Notes: generated by a model from the letters alone, not told the origin. A stretch of 64,000 nt of DNA from Bradyrhizobium lablabi (GCF_018131005.1 NZ_JAFCJK010000002.1:434001-498000), one strand, 5' to 3'; counted from the first letter of the stretch, positions 43,407-52,094 are shown. Made by a program: numbers and translations.

Positions 43407-46073
43407 ATGGTCACGCGAATCTGTCTCTTCCCAGCTTTCCTGCTTTTGATCCTGCCGAGCTTCGCTGCAGCCGAAACAGCGGACACGGTCACTGCAACTG
43501 CGGACCGGCACCAGGTCTGGGTCGATCCGGGCTGGCGGCGGACGGTCGTCCGTTATGCCATCACCTTCGACGAGCAGGGCCTGAGCACAACCATTTTCGA
43601 TTTCGAAGCCGAGGCGCTTGACGAGAGAGGGGCCGCAGCGCTCGCCCAGCGGACCTTTGGCTACAATAGCTACTTCTATGAACTATCGTCCAGCGAACTC
43701 GCCACGTTGAAGGCCGATGGCCGCGTCATCGCGGTCGACGAGCGGGCCGTCCGCGACCAGTCGGCCTCGACCGACGCGTCCTCTCCGTATTTCGATGAGC
43801 AGCGACAGCGGATGGTTGCTTATCCTGATGTCGCTCCCGGCGACAAGATCAGGGGGCGGCTGATCTACAAGTCGAAGCTCGCCGTGTTTCCCGGCGAGTT
43901 TGCAGGCTACTGGAGCCAACCGGCGGACCAACCTCCCGAGGTGATGGAGCTGTCGCTCGATGCGCCTGCCTCGAAGTCGTTGCGCATTGCGGAGCGCAAT
44001 GTCGAGCACAGCGAGGAGAGGCTGGGCGACCGGGTCATCCATCATGTCCGCTTCAGGCAGGACACGCCGACGCTACGCCAGATCGAGGCAGGATCATTTG
44101 ACGATGCCAGGCGCTTCGAGGTCAGCACCTTCGCGGATTATGCGGCTTTTGCGGCGATGCTGAACGCCCGCAATGCGCCAATGGCGCGACCCGACGAAAT
44201 TTTGCGCAAGCTTTCGGCCGAAATTGTAAACGATGCCACCGACACGCGAAGCAAGGTCGAGCGGATCCACAACTGGGTCGCGCGCAACATCCGCTACGTC
44301 GGGATCGGATTTGAGGACGGCGGCTTGACGTCGCAACCGGCATCCGCTGTGTTGGCGGCGCGCTACGGCGATTGCAAGGCACATGCGACGATCCTCAAGG
44401 CGTTGCTCGCGGCTCAGGGGATCGAAGCCAATCTGGTCGCGGTGAACTCCGGCGCGCAGTACACGCTGACCGAGGTCGCCACGCAGAATTTCGACCACGT
44501 GATCATCTACGTTCCAGCGATCGACCGCTATCTCGACCCAACAGCATCGCTTGTAGCTTTCGACACCCTGCCACCGAACCTCGGAGGCAAACCGGCGCTC
44601 AACATCGACAAGGGGGTGCTGGCCCGCGTTCCGGTCGCCGGACCGCAGCGCTTCGTGCTGGCGGCAGATACCGACTACACGCTGCTCAGCGATGGCAGGC
44701 GTCGCGCGCGTTCAACCTTTTCCGGTGACGGCCTGGGTGCGGTCATTGGACGCTCCGTCGCCCAGCGCCTGGAAGCGATGGACCGTCAGAACAGCGCCAA
44801 GAGGATGATCGAGCAAGCCGGTCTGACCGGCAGCGGCGACTACGCCTTCCCGAACCCGCGGGAGCTGTCTGACAGCTATGCCATCACCGCGATATTTGAG
44901 ATCAGCAAGCCCGTCGGCCTCGACCATCCCGAACGCATCCGCATGCTACCCTTGACCGATCCAAGGCCGTCGCCGCTGCTGCTTGCCACCGGCGGGGCCA
45001 CCGACCGGGCCTTTCCCTGCCGTTCGCTGGAATATCGGGAGACCAGCTCGTTGACGGTGCCCGAGGGAACGCACTTCTACGAAAAGGCGGCCCCCGTCAC
45101 CTATAGCCAAAGCTTCACCGGCAGCACCGTGTACGGCGCTGCAGCAGGGCGCATCGACGTCAATGCGACGGCCGCGCTCGACGGCCGGACGATGCGCTCC
45201 AGCACAACGCTGCGGCTCAGCATCGATGCTGCGGTCTGTCCGGCCGAGTTTGCCACAGCGATCAAGGCCGGCTTGGACAAGTTTACAGAGTTCAAATACC
45301 GACAAGTCGGATTGACGCCGAAATCGGTGCCGCTCGTTACCGAAGTTAGCGCCGACTTCACCGCCGGTGTGAACGCGTACAACGCGCAAAACTACACGCG
45401 CGCGATGGCATTGCTCCGACCCTATGCCGAGAGCGGAAACGCCTCGGCCCAATCCTATGTTGGGTACATGTACGAAAGCGGCTTTGGCATCGAGCACAAC
45501 TATGCCGAAGCGATCCGTTGGTTTCTCATGGCTGCCGAGCAGGGCGATCCCTACAGTCAAGGGAAGCTGGGCTATGCTTATGAGTACGGGCTTGGAACGG
45601 CGCGCAACGAGAAGGTCGCAGCCCAATGGTATGCCAAGGCAGCCGACCGGGGCAGCGTCTTTGGCCAGTCCCGTCTGGCGCGCCTGTATCGGGATGGTGT
45701 CGGCGTCGCGCAGGACTATCAGCAGGCGGCGAACTGGTTCTCGAAGGCGGCCGATCAGGGCTCGACCTGGGCGCAGATGAATCTCGCGCTCCTCTATATC
45801 AAGGGCCAGGGACTGCCGATGGATCAGTCCAGGGGCATCGCCTTGCTCCGGATAGCTGCGGATCAGAATGACAGCGATGCCCAGTACAATCTGGGGTACG
45901 CCTATGAGAGTGGCACCGGCGTGCCAAAGGACACCCGAGAGGCCGTCAAATGGTACGCCAAGGCGTCCGATCGCGGCAGCACGCTCGCCCGCACGCGCCT
46001 CCAGGGATTGCTGGCGGGCGGCGGCTTTTGGGAGAGCCTTCTCCGCCACGTCGGCCTGCTGAGCAAGCTGTGA
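43407..46073 (+). CDS. Exported DUF3857-transglutaminase-like protein with C-terminal Sel1 repeats
   Basis: The protein is 888 residues. A signal peptide (RICLFPAFLLLILPSFAAA) precedes a DUF3857 domain (residues ~25-235), then a transglutaminase-like core with the full triad: Cys ~322 in YGDCKAHATILKALL, His ~364 in NFDHVIIY and Asp ~377 in YLDPTAS. The C-terminal ~220 residues hold five Sel1 repeats (AQSYVGYMYESGFGI, SQGKLGYAYEYGLGT, GQSRLARLYRDGVGV, AQMNLALLYIKGQGL, AQYNLGYAYESGTGV). The intact triad suggests a thiol protease or transamidase in the periplasm, with Sel1 repeats for partner binding. ATG 43407 is chosen for the clean signal peptide; a TTG at 43380 with GAGG upstream is an alternative. 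Confidence 0.87.
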   Translation: MVTRICLFPAFLLLILPSFAAAETADTVTATADRHQVWVDPGWRRTVVRYAITFDEQGLSTTIFDFEAEALDERGAAALAQRTFGYNSYFYELSSSELATLKADGRVIAVDERAVRDQSASTDASSPYFDEQRQRMVAYPDVAPGDKIRGRLIYKSKLAVFPGEFAGYWSQPADQPPEVMELSLDAPASKSLRIAERNVEHSEERLGDRVIHHVRFRQDTPTLRQIEAGSFDDARRFEVSTFADYAAFAAMLNARNAPMARPDEILRKLSAEIVNDATDTRSKVERIHNWVARNIRYVGIGFEDGGLTSQPASAVLAARYGDCKAHATILKALLAAQGIEANLVAVNSGAQYTLTEVATQNFDHVIIYVPAIDRYLDPTASLVAFDTLPPNLGGKPALNIDKGVLARVPVAGPQRFVLAADTDYTLLSDGRRRARSTFSGDGLGAVIGRSVAQRLEAMDRQNSAKRMIEQAGLTGSGDYAFPNPRELSDSYAITAIFEISKPVGLDHPERIRMLPLTDPRPSPLLLATGGATDRAFPCRSLEYRETSSLTVPEGTHFYEKAAPVTYSQSFTGSTVYGAAAGRIDVNATAALDGRTMRSSTTLRLSIDAAVCPAEFATAIKAGLDKFTEFKYRQVGLTPKSVPLVTEVSADFTAGVNAYNAQNYTRAMALLRPYAESGNASAQSYVGYMYESGFGIEHNYAEAIRWFLMAAEQGDPYSQGKLGYAYEYGLGTARNEKVAAQWYAKAADRGSVFGQSRLARLYRDGVGVAQDYQQAANWFSKAADQGSTWAQMNLALLYIKGQGLPMDQSRGIALLRIAADQNDSDAQYNLGYAYESGTGVPKDTREAVKWYAKASDRGSTLARTRLQGLLAGGGFWESLLRHVGLLSKL

Positions 46074-46303
46074 ACGCCGACACGTCTTGCCCGCCCCCGG
46101 CGCCGGCGGTCGTGCGCAACAACATCGCGCTGGCTGGCTGGGCGGCAGTAGGCCTCGGAATAAGGTCACCGCGGAGGGGTTAGCGCGGTAGGCAAAGGCT
46201 GGATTGCCGTCATCGGGCGACCATCAAAACGCTGGTAAAAGCTCGCCGCACCATCGTGAACGCCAGCCAATTGCCAATCACGGTCTTACTGGGAGGACAT
46301 CAT

Positions 46304-47293
46304 ATGGAACTGACACGACGACACGCTCTTGCCGGCGCCGCCGGGATCACTGCCGCCTCGCTGTTGCCGGCCGCTCCGGCCGGCGCGGCGGCGCCGATGG
46401 CGGACAAGCAGGCGCCGAGCTTCTATCGCTACAAGGTCGGCGACATTCAGGTCACCGTGGTGTCGGACGGGAAGAACGTCTTCAAGCTGGAAGACTCCTT
46501 CATCACCAATGCGAAGAAGGACGAGGTGAACGCGGCGCTTGAGAAAGCGTTCATGCCGCGCGACACGATGACGATCCACTTTGCGCCGCTCGTCATCAAC
46601 ACGGGCGGCAAGCTCGTCGTGATCGACACCGGCAACGGTGCGCTGGCGAAGACCAACAGCAAGGGTGCCAATGGCCTGTTCTCCGACAATTTCGTCGCGG
46701 CCGGCTTTGACCCGAAGAATGTCGACACGGTCGTGATCTCGCACTTCCATGGCGACCATGTGAACGGCCTTTTGACGGCCGAGGGCGCCCCGGCATTCCC
46801 GAATGCCGAAGTGCTGGTGCCGGCAACCGAATGGAAGTTCTGGATGGACGACGGCGAGATGAGCAGGGCGCCTGCCGGCCGCATGCAGGGGTTGTTCAAG
46901 AACAACCGCAACATCTTCGAGGCCGGTCTGAAGAAGAAGGTTACGCCCTATGAGTGGGGCAAGGAGATCGCGCCGGGCCTGACCTCAGTTGAAACGGTCG
47001 GGCACACGCCGGGCCATACCTCGTATGTGCTGGCGTCCGGCTCGGGCAAGGTCTTCATCCAGTCCGACGTCACCAACAACCCGAATCCGTTCGCGACCAA
47101 TCCGGGCTGGCACGCGTTCTTCGACCAGGATGCCGATGTGGCGGAAAAGACCCGCCGGCGGGTCTACGACATGTTGGTCGCGGAAAAGCTCCAGGTGCAG
47201 GGATTCCACTATCCGTTCCCCGGCCTTGGTAATGTCGAGAAGGACGGCAGTGGCTACCGGGTGATCCCGGCACCGTGGAATCCGGTAATCTGA
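46304..47293 (+). CDS. Tat-exported MBL-fold metallo-hydrolase
   Basis: This is a 329-residue metallo-beta-lactamase-fold hydrolase. The N terminus MELTRRHALAGAAG is a twin-arginine signal, so the enzyme is exported folded, probably with its metals. The zinc-binding motif HFHGDH begins at His147, with further ligands in GHTPGHTSY (His) and QSDVTNN (Asp). The VIDTGNGALAKTNSKGANGLFSDNF segment resembles the lactonase-like subgroup. ATG 46304 has GGGAGG upstream. The substrate is unknown; quorum-quenching lactonase activity is one possibility among many. Confidence 0.88.
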   Translation: MELTRRHALAGAAGITAASLLPAAPAGAAAPMADKQAPSFYRYKVGDIQVTVVSDGKNVFKLEDSFITNAKKDEVNAALEKAFMPRDTMTIHFAPLVINTGGKLVVIDTGNGALAKTNSKGANGLFSDNFVAAGFDPKNVDTVVISHFHGDHVNGLLTAEGAPAFPNAEVLVPATEWKFWMDDGEMSRAPAGRMQGLFKNNRNIFEAGLKKKVTPYEWGKEIAPGLTSVETVGHTPGHTSYVLASGSGKVFIQSDVTNNPNPFATNPGWHAFFDQDADVAEKTRRRVYDMLVAEKLQVQGFHYPFPGLGNVEKDGSGYRVIPAPWNPVI

Positions 47294-47303
47294 CCGGATT
47301 TCC

Positions 47304-47339
47304 TTGACGTCACGCGGGCGCGGCCTTATAGCCGCGCCC
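47304..47339 (+). promoter_or_regulatory. Candidate promoter with overlapping palindrome, paiB-argC operon
   Basis: TTGACG (47304-47309), 16 bases, TTATAG (47326-47331) fit sigma70 elements. A perfect 9-bp inverted repeat, GGGCGCGGC (47316-47324) and GCCGCGCCC (47331-47339), frames the -10 region. Transcription would begin near 47338, at the ATG of a short leader ORF. The palindrome could be an operator, or alternatively the terminator stem of the upstream metallo-hydrolase, though it lacks a T-run. Confidence 0.45.
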
Positions 47340-47414
47340 ATGATCAACGCTGCGACCATCATTGTTGCCCGCCGCCGCCGCATCTCAGCGGTGTGGGCGG
47401 TCGTTCGCGTTTAA
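47340..47414 (+). CDS. Candidate 24-residue leader peptide with four consecutive Arg codons
   Basis: ATG 47340 to TAA 47412 encodes 24 residues, beginning MINAATIIVA, with four successive CGC Arg codons at 47370-47381 and a fifth Arg near the end. No ribosome site precedes it, but the ATG lies where transcription from the candidate promoter should start, so it could be read leaderless, as is established for the trpL attenuator peptide of Sinorhizobium. A terminator-like hairpin begins 14 bases after its stop. The operon it precedes contains argC. This is an inference from layout only. Confidence 0.4.
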   Translation: MINAATIIVARRRRISAVWAVVRV

Positions 47415-47427
47415 GATCGTCGCCTCT

Positions 47428-47460
47428 GCCGCCGGATCTCCTCCCGCGGCGCTTTCTTCG
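47428..47460 (+). terminator. Attenuator-like hairpin in the paiB-argC leader
   Basis: GCCGCCGGA (47428-47436) pairs with TCCCGCGGC (47442-47450) with one mismatch and a five-base loop, followed by the weak T-tract GCTTTCTTCG. An alternative pairing exists: CCGCC (47429-47433) with GGCGG (47396-47400), which itself can pair with the CCGCC of the Arg-codon run. GC-rich sequence makes such alternatives common by chance. Confidence 0.35.
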
Positions 47461-47512
47461 AAAAAGACACGCGGTTCGATCTGGCGGCTCCTACGTCACG
47501 CAGGAGTTCGAC

Positions 47513-48178
47513 ATGTATACGCCACCGGTTTTCAAGCCCGACCGTGCCGCAAGCCTTGAGTTTGCCGAGACGCGCGGTTTCGGCATCGCCTGCGCGTGGG
47601 ACGGCGCCAAGCCGATCGCCTCCGCACTTCCGTTCTATCTGACCTACGCGGACGACGGCACGCCTCGGGCGCTGTTTCATGTCGCCCGTCACAATCCGCT
47701 GGTAAAGCTTGCTGGCGGCGCGTCCTGGCTGCTGGCCGTCACCGGCGCGGATGCCTATGTATCGCCCGATTGGTACGTGTCGCCGGACCAGGTGCCGACC
47801 TGGCTCTATCAGGCCGTCCATCTGACGGGACCGGTACGCGTACTGTCGGGTGAAGAACTGGCCGCGCAAATCGATGCGCTGAGCGCGAAGTTCGAGAACA
47901 GGTTGCAGCCCAAAAGGCCCTGGACGTCTGGCAAGATGACGGCAGCGAGGCTGGAAGCGATGAAGAAGGCGATCGTCGGTCTTGAGATGGTGGTTGAGGA
48001 AGTGGAGGGCAGCTTCAAGCTGAACCAGCACAAATCCGAGACCGACTATGCGGCGGTCGCCGGCGCGCTTGCCGCGCAACCCGACGCCGGCGCGCAACAG
48101 ATCGCGCAGCTGATGCGGCAAGCGCGGCCGGATGTCTTTGCAACGGAAACGAACGAACTCGAAAGGAGCGTGCCATGA
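47513..48178 (+). CDS. PaiB-family FMN-binding protein
   Basis: This 221-residue protein has the split-barrel flavin-binding fold of PaiB (FMN-binding negative transcriptional regulator family). The N terminus MYTPPVFKPDR is typical. Other family motifs are HVARHNPLVK, the substrate/flavin loop YVSPDWYVSPDQVPTWLYQAVHLTGPV (long Trp-rich stretch) and the C-terminal FKLNQHKSETD. ATG 47513 has CAGGAG upstream. The stop overlaps the start of argC by four bases, so translation is probably coupled. Its role beside argC is unknown; B. subtilis PaiB is linked to regulation and polyamine acetylation through PaiA. Confidence 0.87.
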   Translation: MYTPPVFKPDRAASLEFAETRGFGIACAWDGAKPIASALPFYLTYADDGTPRALFHVARHNPLVKLAGGASWLLAVTGADAYVSPDWYVSPDQVPTWLYQAVHLTGPVRVLSGEELAAQIDALSAKFENRLQPKRPWTSGKMTAARLEAMKKAIVGLEMVVEEVEGSFKLNQHKSETDYAAVAGALAAQPDAGAQQIAQLMRQARPDVFATETNELERSVP

Positions 48179-49155
48179 CCCTCACTGATAGCCAGCCGCC
48201 GAAGACCAAAAGCGGCGCGGCCACGCCTGCCGTGTTCGTTGATGGTGCCTCCGGCACGACCGGTCTTGGCATACAGGAGCGCCTCCGCGAACTGGGCGGT
48301 GTGGCGGTGAAGCACATCGCCGAAGACAAGCGGAAGGATGCCGGTGCCAAGCGCGCACTGATGGAGGAGGTTGATCTGGTCATCCTCTGCCTGCCCGATG
48401 ACGCCGCGAAGGAAACGGTCGCATTGCTCGATACGATGGGGAATGCCGCTCCCAAGGTCCTCGACGCATCGACGGCGTATCGCGTGGCCCCCGATTGGGC
48501 GTATGGCTTTCCGGAACTCGCGCCCGACCAGGCTGACAAGATCCGGACCGCGCGCAAGGTCTCGAATCCGGGCTGTTATCCGACCGGTGCGATTGCGCTG
48601 CTGCGGCCGCTCGTCGATGACGGCCTGCTGTCCGCAGATTATCCCGTCACCGTTAATGCGGTGAGCGGTTATTCGGGCGGCGGCAAGTCGATGATTGCAA
48701 GCTTCGAGGACGGCACGGCGCCGTCCTTCGAGCTCTATGGTCTCGGTTTCGAGCACAAGCACGTGCCGGAGATGCAGCTCTACGCGCGGCTGACGCGCCG
48801 GCCGATCTTCATCCCGTCGGTCGGCAACTTCCGGCAGGGCATGCTGGTCTCGGTGCCGCTCCAACTGGACACACTGCCGGGCAAGCCGAATGGAACAGAG
48901 CTGCAGGCGGCACTGGCAAAGCGATACGCCGGCAGCAGCCACGTGGTTGCGATGCCGCTGCAGAACGAAGCCGTCAAGAGCGGCCGGATCGAGCCGGAAG
49001 CGCTGAACGAGACCAATAAGCTCGAGCTTTACGTCTTTGCCAGCGACAAGCATCATCAGGCGGTGCTCGTCGCGCGCCTCGACAATCTGGGCAAGGGGGC
49101 GTCCGGCGCGGCCGTGCAGAACATGCGGCTGATGCTGGGGCTGCCCGACGCCTGA
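48175..49155 (+). CDS. argC: N-acetyl-gamma-glutamyl-phosphate reductase, type 2
   Basis: ArgC reduces N-acetylglutamyl phosphate to the semialdehyde in arginine biosynthesis. The 326-residue protein belongs to the shorter type 2 family. The NADP motif is VFVDGASGTTGLGIQERL, the active-site Cys lies in SNPGCYPTGAIALLRPL, and the catalytic His is in FEHKHVPEM. The Ser/Gly-rich SGYSGGGKSM loop is conserved. It overlaps paiB by ATGA. The N-terminal ~20 residues are a disordered extension. A second, type 1 argC elsewhere in the genome is possible and cannot be judged here. Confidence 0.93.
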   Translation: MTLTDSQPPKTKSGAATPAVFVDGASGTTGLGIQERLRELGGVAVKHIAEDKRKDAGAKRALMEEVDLVILCLPDDAAKETVALLDTMGNAAPKVLDASTAYRVAPDWAYGFPELAPDQADKIRTARKVSNPGCYPTGAIALLRPLVDDGLLSADYPVTVNAVSGYSGGGKSMIASFEDGTAPSFELYGLGFEHKHVPEMQLYARLTRRPIFIPSVGNFRQGMLVSVPLQLDTLPGKPNGTELQAALAKRYAGSSHVVAMPLQNEAVKSGRIEPEALNETNKLELYVFASDKHHQAVLVARLDNLGKGASGAAVQNMRLMLGLPDA

Positions 49156-49172
49156 CGACCAGGCGACGCATC

Positions 49173-49766
49173 GTGGACCACGAGACGCTGCAATTCTATC
49201 GACGCAATGCCGAGGCCTATGCCGGGTGGACGAAAGCCCCGTCCGCCCGGCTTGCCGGCTTCCTCGCCTTGCTGCCCAAGGGCGGTGCGGTCCTCGAACT
49301 CGGCTGCGGCGCCGGCAACCATGCAGCAGTGATGCTGGCCGGCGGCTTTGCCGTGCGCGTCACCGACGGGTCACCCGAGATGGCCGCAGTCGCCGCGCGC
49401 CGTCTAAGCTACCCCGTTGAAGCCATGCTGTTCGACGAGCTCAATGCCCAGGAGGCCTATGACGGTGTCTGGGCCAGCGCCTGCCTGCTGCACGTTCCGC
49501 GCACCGAGCTGGCTGATATACTCAGCCGCATCCACCGCGCGCTGAAGCCGTCGGGCCTCTTCTACGCAAGCTACAAGATCGGCCACGACGATGGCCGCGA
49601 CAGTATCGGCCGCTACTACAATTACCCGTCGCCGGAATGGCTGCAGGCAACCTACGCAGCGTCAGGCAGATGGACGCAACTGTCGTCCGGTACCAGCGAG
49701 ATCAAGGGTTTTGACGAGGCGCCCGCGACGATGTTGCACGTCGTCGTGCGAAAGGCCGCGGATTAG
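49173..49766 (+). CDS. Class I SAM-dependent methyltransferase
   Basis: This is a 197-residue Rossmann methyltransferase. Motif I is AVLELGCGAGNHAAVM, followed by the acidic strand-2 end VTDGSPEMAAVAA and the motif IV region YDGVWASACLLHVPRTELADIL. The later HDDGRDSIGRYYNYPS segment suggests a small-molecule or toxin (tellurite/thiol-like) methyltransferase group. The start is a GTG at 49173, 18 bases after argC, with AGGCGA upstream, so it may be the last gene of the paiB-argC transcript. The substrate is unknown. Confidence 0.82.
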   Translation: MDHETLQFYRRNAEAYAGWTKAPSARLAGFLALLPKGGAVLELGCGAGNHAAVMLAGGFAVRVTDGSPEMAAVAARRLSYPVEAMLFDELNAQEAYDGVWASACLLHVPRTELADILSRIHRALKPSGLFYASYKIGHDDGRDSIGRYYNYPSPEWLQATYAASGRWTQLSSGTSEIKGFDEAPATMLHVVVRKAAD

Positions 49767-49812
49767 GGTGCAGTCGGTGCGGCTGGCGCCGCAACCGACG
49801 AAGAAACGCGGA

Positions 49813-50211
49813 TCAAACGACCTTGAAAATCGCCAGCGCCAGCACAGCCTGGGCCAGGAAGCCGACCGTAAAGGCGAGCGTCCGGAACACCGGCAAGCCG
49901 AGCGTATAGACGACCAGATGGGCGAGGCGAGCCCAGAAATAGACGGCGCAGGCGAGCACGGTCCATTTGGTCGAGTAGTCGGCCGCGTTGAGGATCAGTA
50001 CCAGCGGTGCGAAGATCACGAGGTTCTCGATCGCGTTGTCGTGCGCGAACATCAGCCGCGTCGCCCAATCGGCGTGCGGCTTGTCGTTGCGCGAGGGATT
50101 GGCCATGGCGCCGCCGAGGCCACGGACCTGGCAGCGGTTGATGATGTAGGGGACCCACAGCAGCCCGGTCAGGATCACCGTCAGTGACAGCCAGAACAGT
50201 TCACGAGTCAT
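49813..50211 (-). CDS. MAPEG-family membrane protein
   Basis: This 132-residue protein has four hydrophobic helices, the size and pattern of MAPEG (membrane-associated eicosanoid and glutathione metabolism) proteins. It starts MTRELFWLSLTVILTGLLW. The segment FAHDNAIENLVIFAPLVLI is the family hallmark (R/H-A-x-x-N-x-x-E...FA). The helix TVLACAVYFWARLAHLVVYTLG completes the pattern. ATG 50211 has GGGGAGA upstream; the frame further upstream is not protein-like. Bacterial members are mostly uncharacterised. Confidence 0.87.
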   Translation of the reverse strand: MTRELFWLSLTVILTGLLWVPYIINRCQVRGLGGAMANPSRNDKPHADWATRLMFAHDNAIENLVIFAPLVLILNAADYSTKWTVLACAVYFWARLAHLVVYTLGLPVFRTLAFTVGFLAQAVLALAIFKVV

Positions 50212-50285
50212 CGTCTCCCCCTCAGCTGATTTCGATTCCCGACCCGGCGGGACGCTGTGTTTATAGCTGAGAGGGGGACCGCGCG

Positions 50286-52094
50286 CTATGCGCGGACCCG
50301 TACATAGCTGCCGGGGGCATCCTCGATCGGCGGCAGGCCGGAGGCGCCCACAGCACGCGCGGGCACCTTTTCCGAATCGATGTTTTCCAGCCACTCGCGC
50401 CAGTCGGGCCACCACGAGCCTTTGTGCTCGTGGGCGTCCTTCAGCCAGTCCGCAAGCTTCACGTCCCTGATGCTGTCGTTGGTCCAGTACTGGTACTTAT
50501 TCGCCGCGGGCGGATTCACCACGCCGGCAATGTGTCCGGAGCCGGAAAGCACATATTTCACCGGGCCGCCGAAGAACTGCGAGCCGTAAAGCACCGATTC
50601 GGCCGGCGCGATGTGATCCTCGCGGGTGGCGAGGTTGTAGACCGGCACCTTCACCTTCGACAGATCGAGCAGCGTGTTGTCGAGCACCATGGAGCCCGTC
50701 GAAAGGCGATTCTCCAAATAACAGTTGCGCAGGTAGTAGGAGTGGTTCGATGCCGGCATTCGCGTCGCGTCCGAATTCCAGTGCAGCAGGTCGAACGCGG
50801 ATGGCGACTGGCCCTTCAGGTAATTGTTCACCACATAGGACCAGATCAGGTCGTTCGAACGCAGCATGTTGAAGGCCATCGCCATCTTGCTGCCCTCGAG
50901 CACGCCGGATTCGTACATATCGCGTTCCAGCGCCGAGATCTGGTCCTCGTCGACGAACACGAGCAGATCGCCGGCATGGGTGAAGTCGACCTGCGCTGCA
51001 AAGAACGTCGCCGAGGTCACGCGCTGGCGGCGCTTCTCCGCGAGATAGGCGAGAGTGGAGGCGAGCAGGGTGCCGCCGACGCAGTAGCCGGCGGTGTGAA
51101 CCTTCATCTCGCCGGTGACCTTTTCGATCACATCCATCGCGGTGAGCGGGCCTTCGGTCATGTAGTCGGCCCAGGTCTTTTTGCCGAGTTCCCTGTCCGG
51201 ATTGACCCAGGAGATCACGAACACCGTGATGCCCTGGTCAACGCACCACTTGATGTAGGATTTCTCGGGACGCAGATCGAGGATGTAGAACTTGTTGATC
51301 CAGGGCGGCACGATCAGGAGCGGCGTGCGCAGCACATCCTCAGTGGTCGCTGAATACTGAATCAGTTGCATCAGCTCGTTCTGGTAGATCACCTTGCCCG
51401 GCGTCGTCGCCATGTTGACGCCGACTTCAAGGTTGGTCGGATCGGATTGGCGGATGCGCAACGTGCCCTGGCCGGCCTCGATGTCCTCCGCCAGCATCTT
51501 CATGCCGCGCACGAGATTGTCGCCATTGGTTTCGACCGTCGTGCGCAGCACGTCCGGGTTGGTCAGAACGAAATTCGACGGCGCCAGCGCGTTCGCAATC
51601 TGCTGGACGTAGAACTCGGCCTTCTTGCGGGTATGGGGGTCGATGCCTTCGGCATTGCTGACCAGTTCCTGCGCCCATCTGGACGTGAGCAGATAGAGCT
51701 GAAGCACGAAATCGAAGAACTGGTTCGACTTCCACTCCGGATCCTGGAAGCGCTTGTCTCGCAGAGCGGGTTCGATCGCGGGCTTGGCGTCCTGCTCGCC
51801 GGCCATGCGGCGCACGGCGGTGCCCCACAGATCGAGGTAGTCCTTGCCGAGCTTCATCTGCAGCTCGGAGGCGCGTTCCTTGTCAGATAGCCAATATTCG
51901 GCAATCACGGTAAAGGTCTTGATCACCTCGCCGAGTTCGTTCGGGGTCTTGTCGCGGACTTCGCCGGTCTGGCGCGGCTTGAGATAGGCTGCAAGGGCTT
52001 GACCGCTGCTTTCCATGGCCCGCGCAATATTCATGGCGAAGGCCTCGGCGTTGAACTTGGGGCCGGCCTGGGTTTCAGTGCTGACGTTGCTCAT
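50286..52094 (-). CDS. phaC: Class I poly(R)-hydroxyalkanoate synthase
   Basis: PhaC polymerises (R)-3-hydroxyacyl-CoA into PHA at the granule surface. From ATG 52094 it is 602 residues, typical for class I. The N-terminal PhaC_N part contains FDFVLQLYLLTSRWAQ. The lipase-like box is AGYCVGGTLL with nucleophile Cys338. The catalytic Asp is in REDHIAPAESV and the His in GSGHIAGVVNPPA. In-frame starts at 52130 (ATG) and 52145 (TTG) would add 12 or 17 residues; none has a good ribosome site. A TGC-containing inverted repeat upstream is listed separately. Confidence 0.94.
   Translation of the reverse strand: MSNVSTETQAGPKFNAEAFAMNIARAMESSGQALAAYLKPRQTGEVRDKTPNELGEVIKTFTVIAEYWLSDKERASELQMKLGKDYLDLWGTAVRRMAGEQDAKPAIEPALRDKRFQDPEWKSNQFFDFVLQLYLLTSRWAQELVSNAEGIDPHTRKKAEFYVQQIANALAPSNFVLTNPDVLRTTVETNGDNLVRGMKMLAEDIEAGQGTLRIRQSDPTNLEVGVNMATTPGKVIYQNELMQLIQYSATTEDVLRTPLLIVPPWINKFYILDLRPEKSYIKWCVDQGITVFVISWVNPDRELGKKTWADYMTEGPLTAMDVIEKVTGEMKVHTAGYCVGGTLLASTLAYLAEKRRQRVTSATFFAAQVDFTHAGDLLVFVDEDQISALERDMYESGVLEGSKMAMAFNMLRSNDLIWSYVVNNYLKGQSPSAFDLLHWNSDATRMPASNHSYYLRNCYLENRLSTGSMVLDNTLLDLSKVKVPVYNLATREDHIAPAESVLYGSQFFGGPVKYVLSGSGHIAGVVNPPAANKYQYWTNDSIRDVKLADWLKDAHEHKGSWWPDWREWLENIDSEKVPARAVGASGLPPIEDAPGSYVRVRA

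Noticed and set aside
47316..47339. Palindrome GGGCGCGGC/GCCGCGCCC as terminator of the metallo-hydrolase gene
   Set aside because: No T-run follows on the plus strand and promoter-like elements overlap it; kept instead as part of a promoter, though a terminator role is not excluded.
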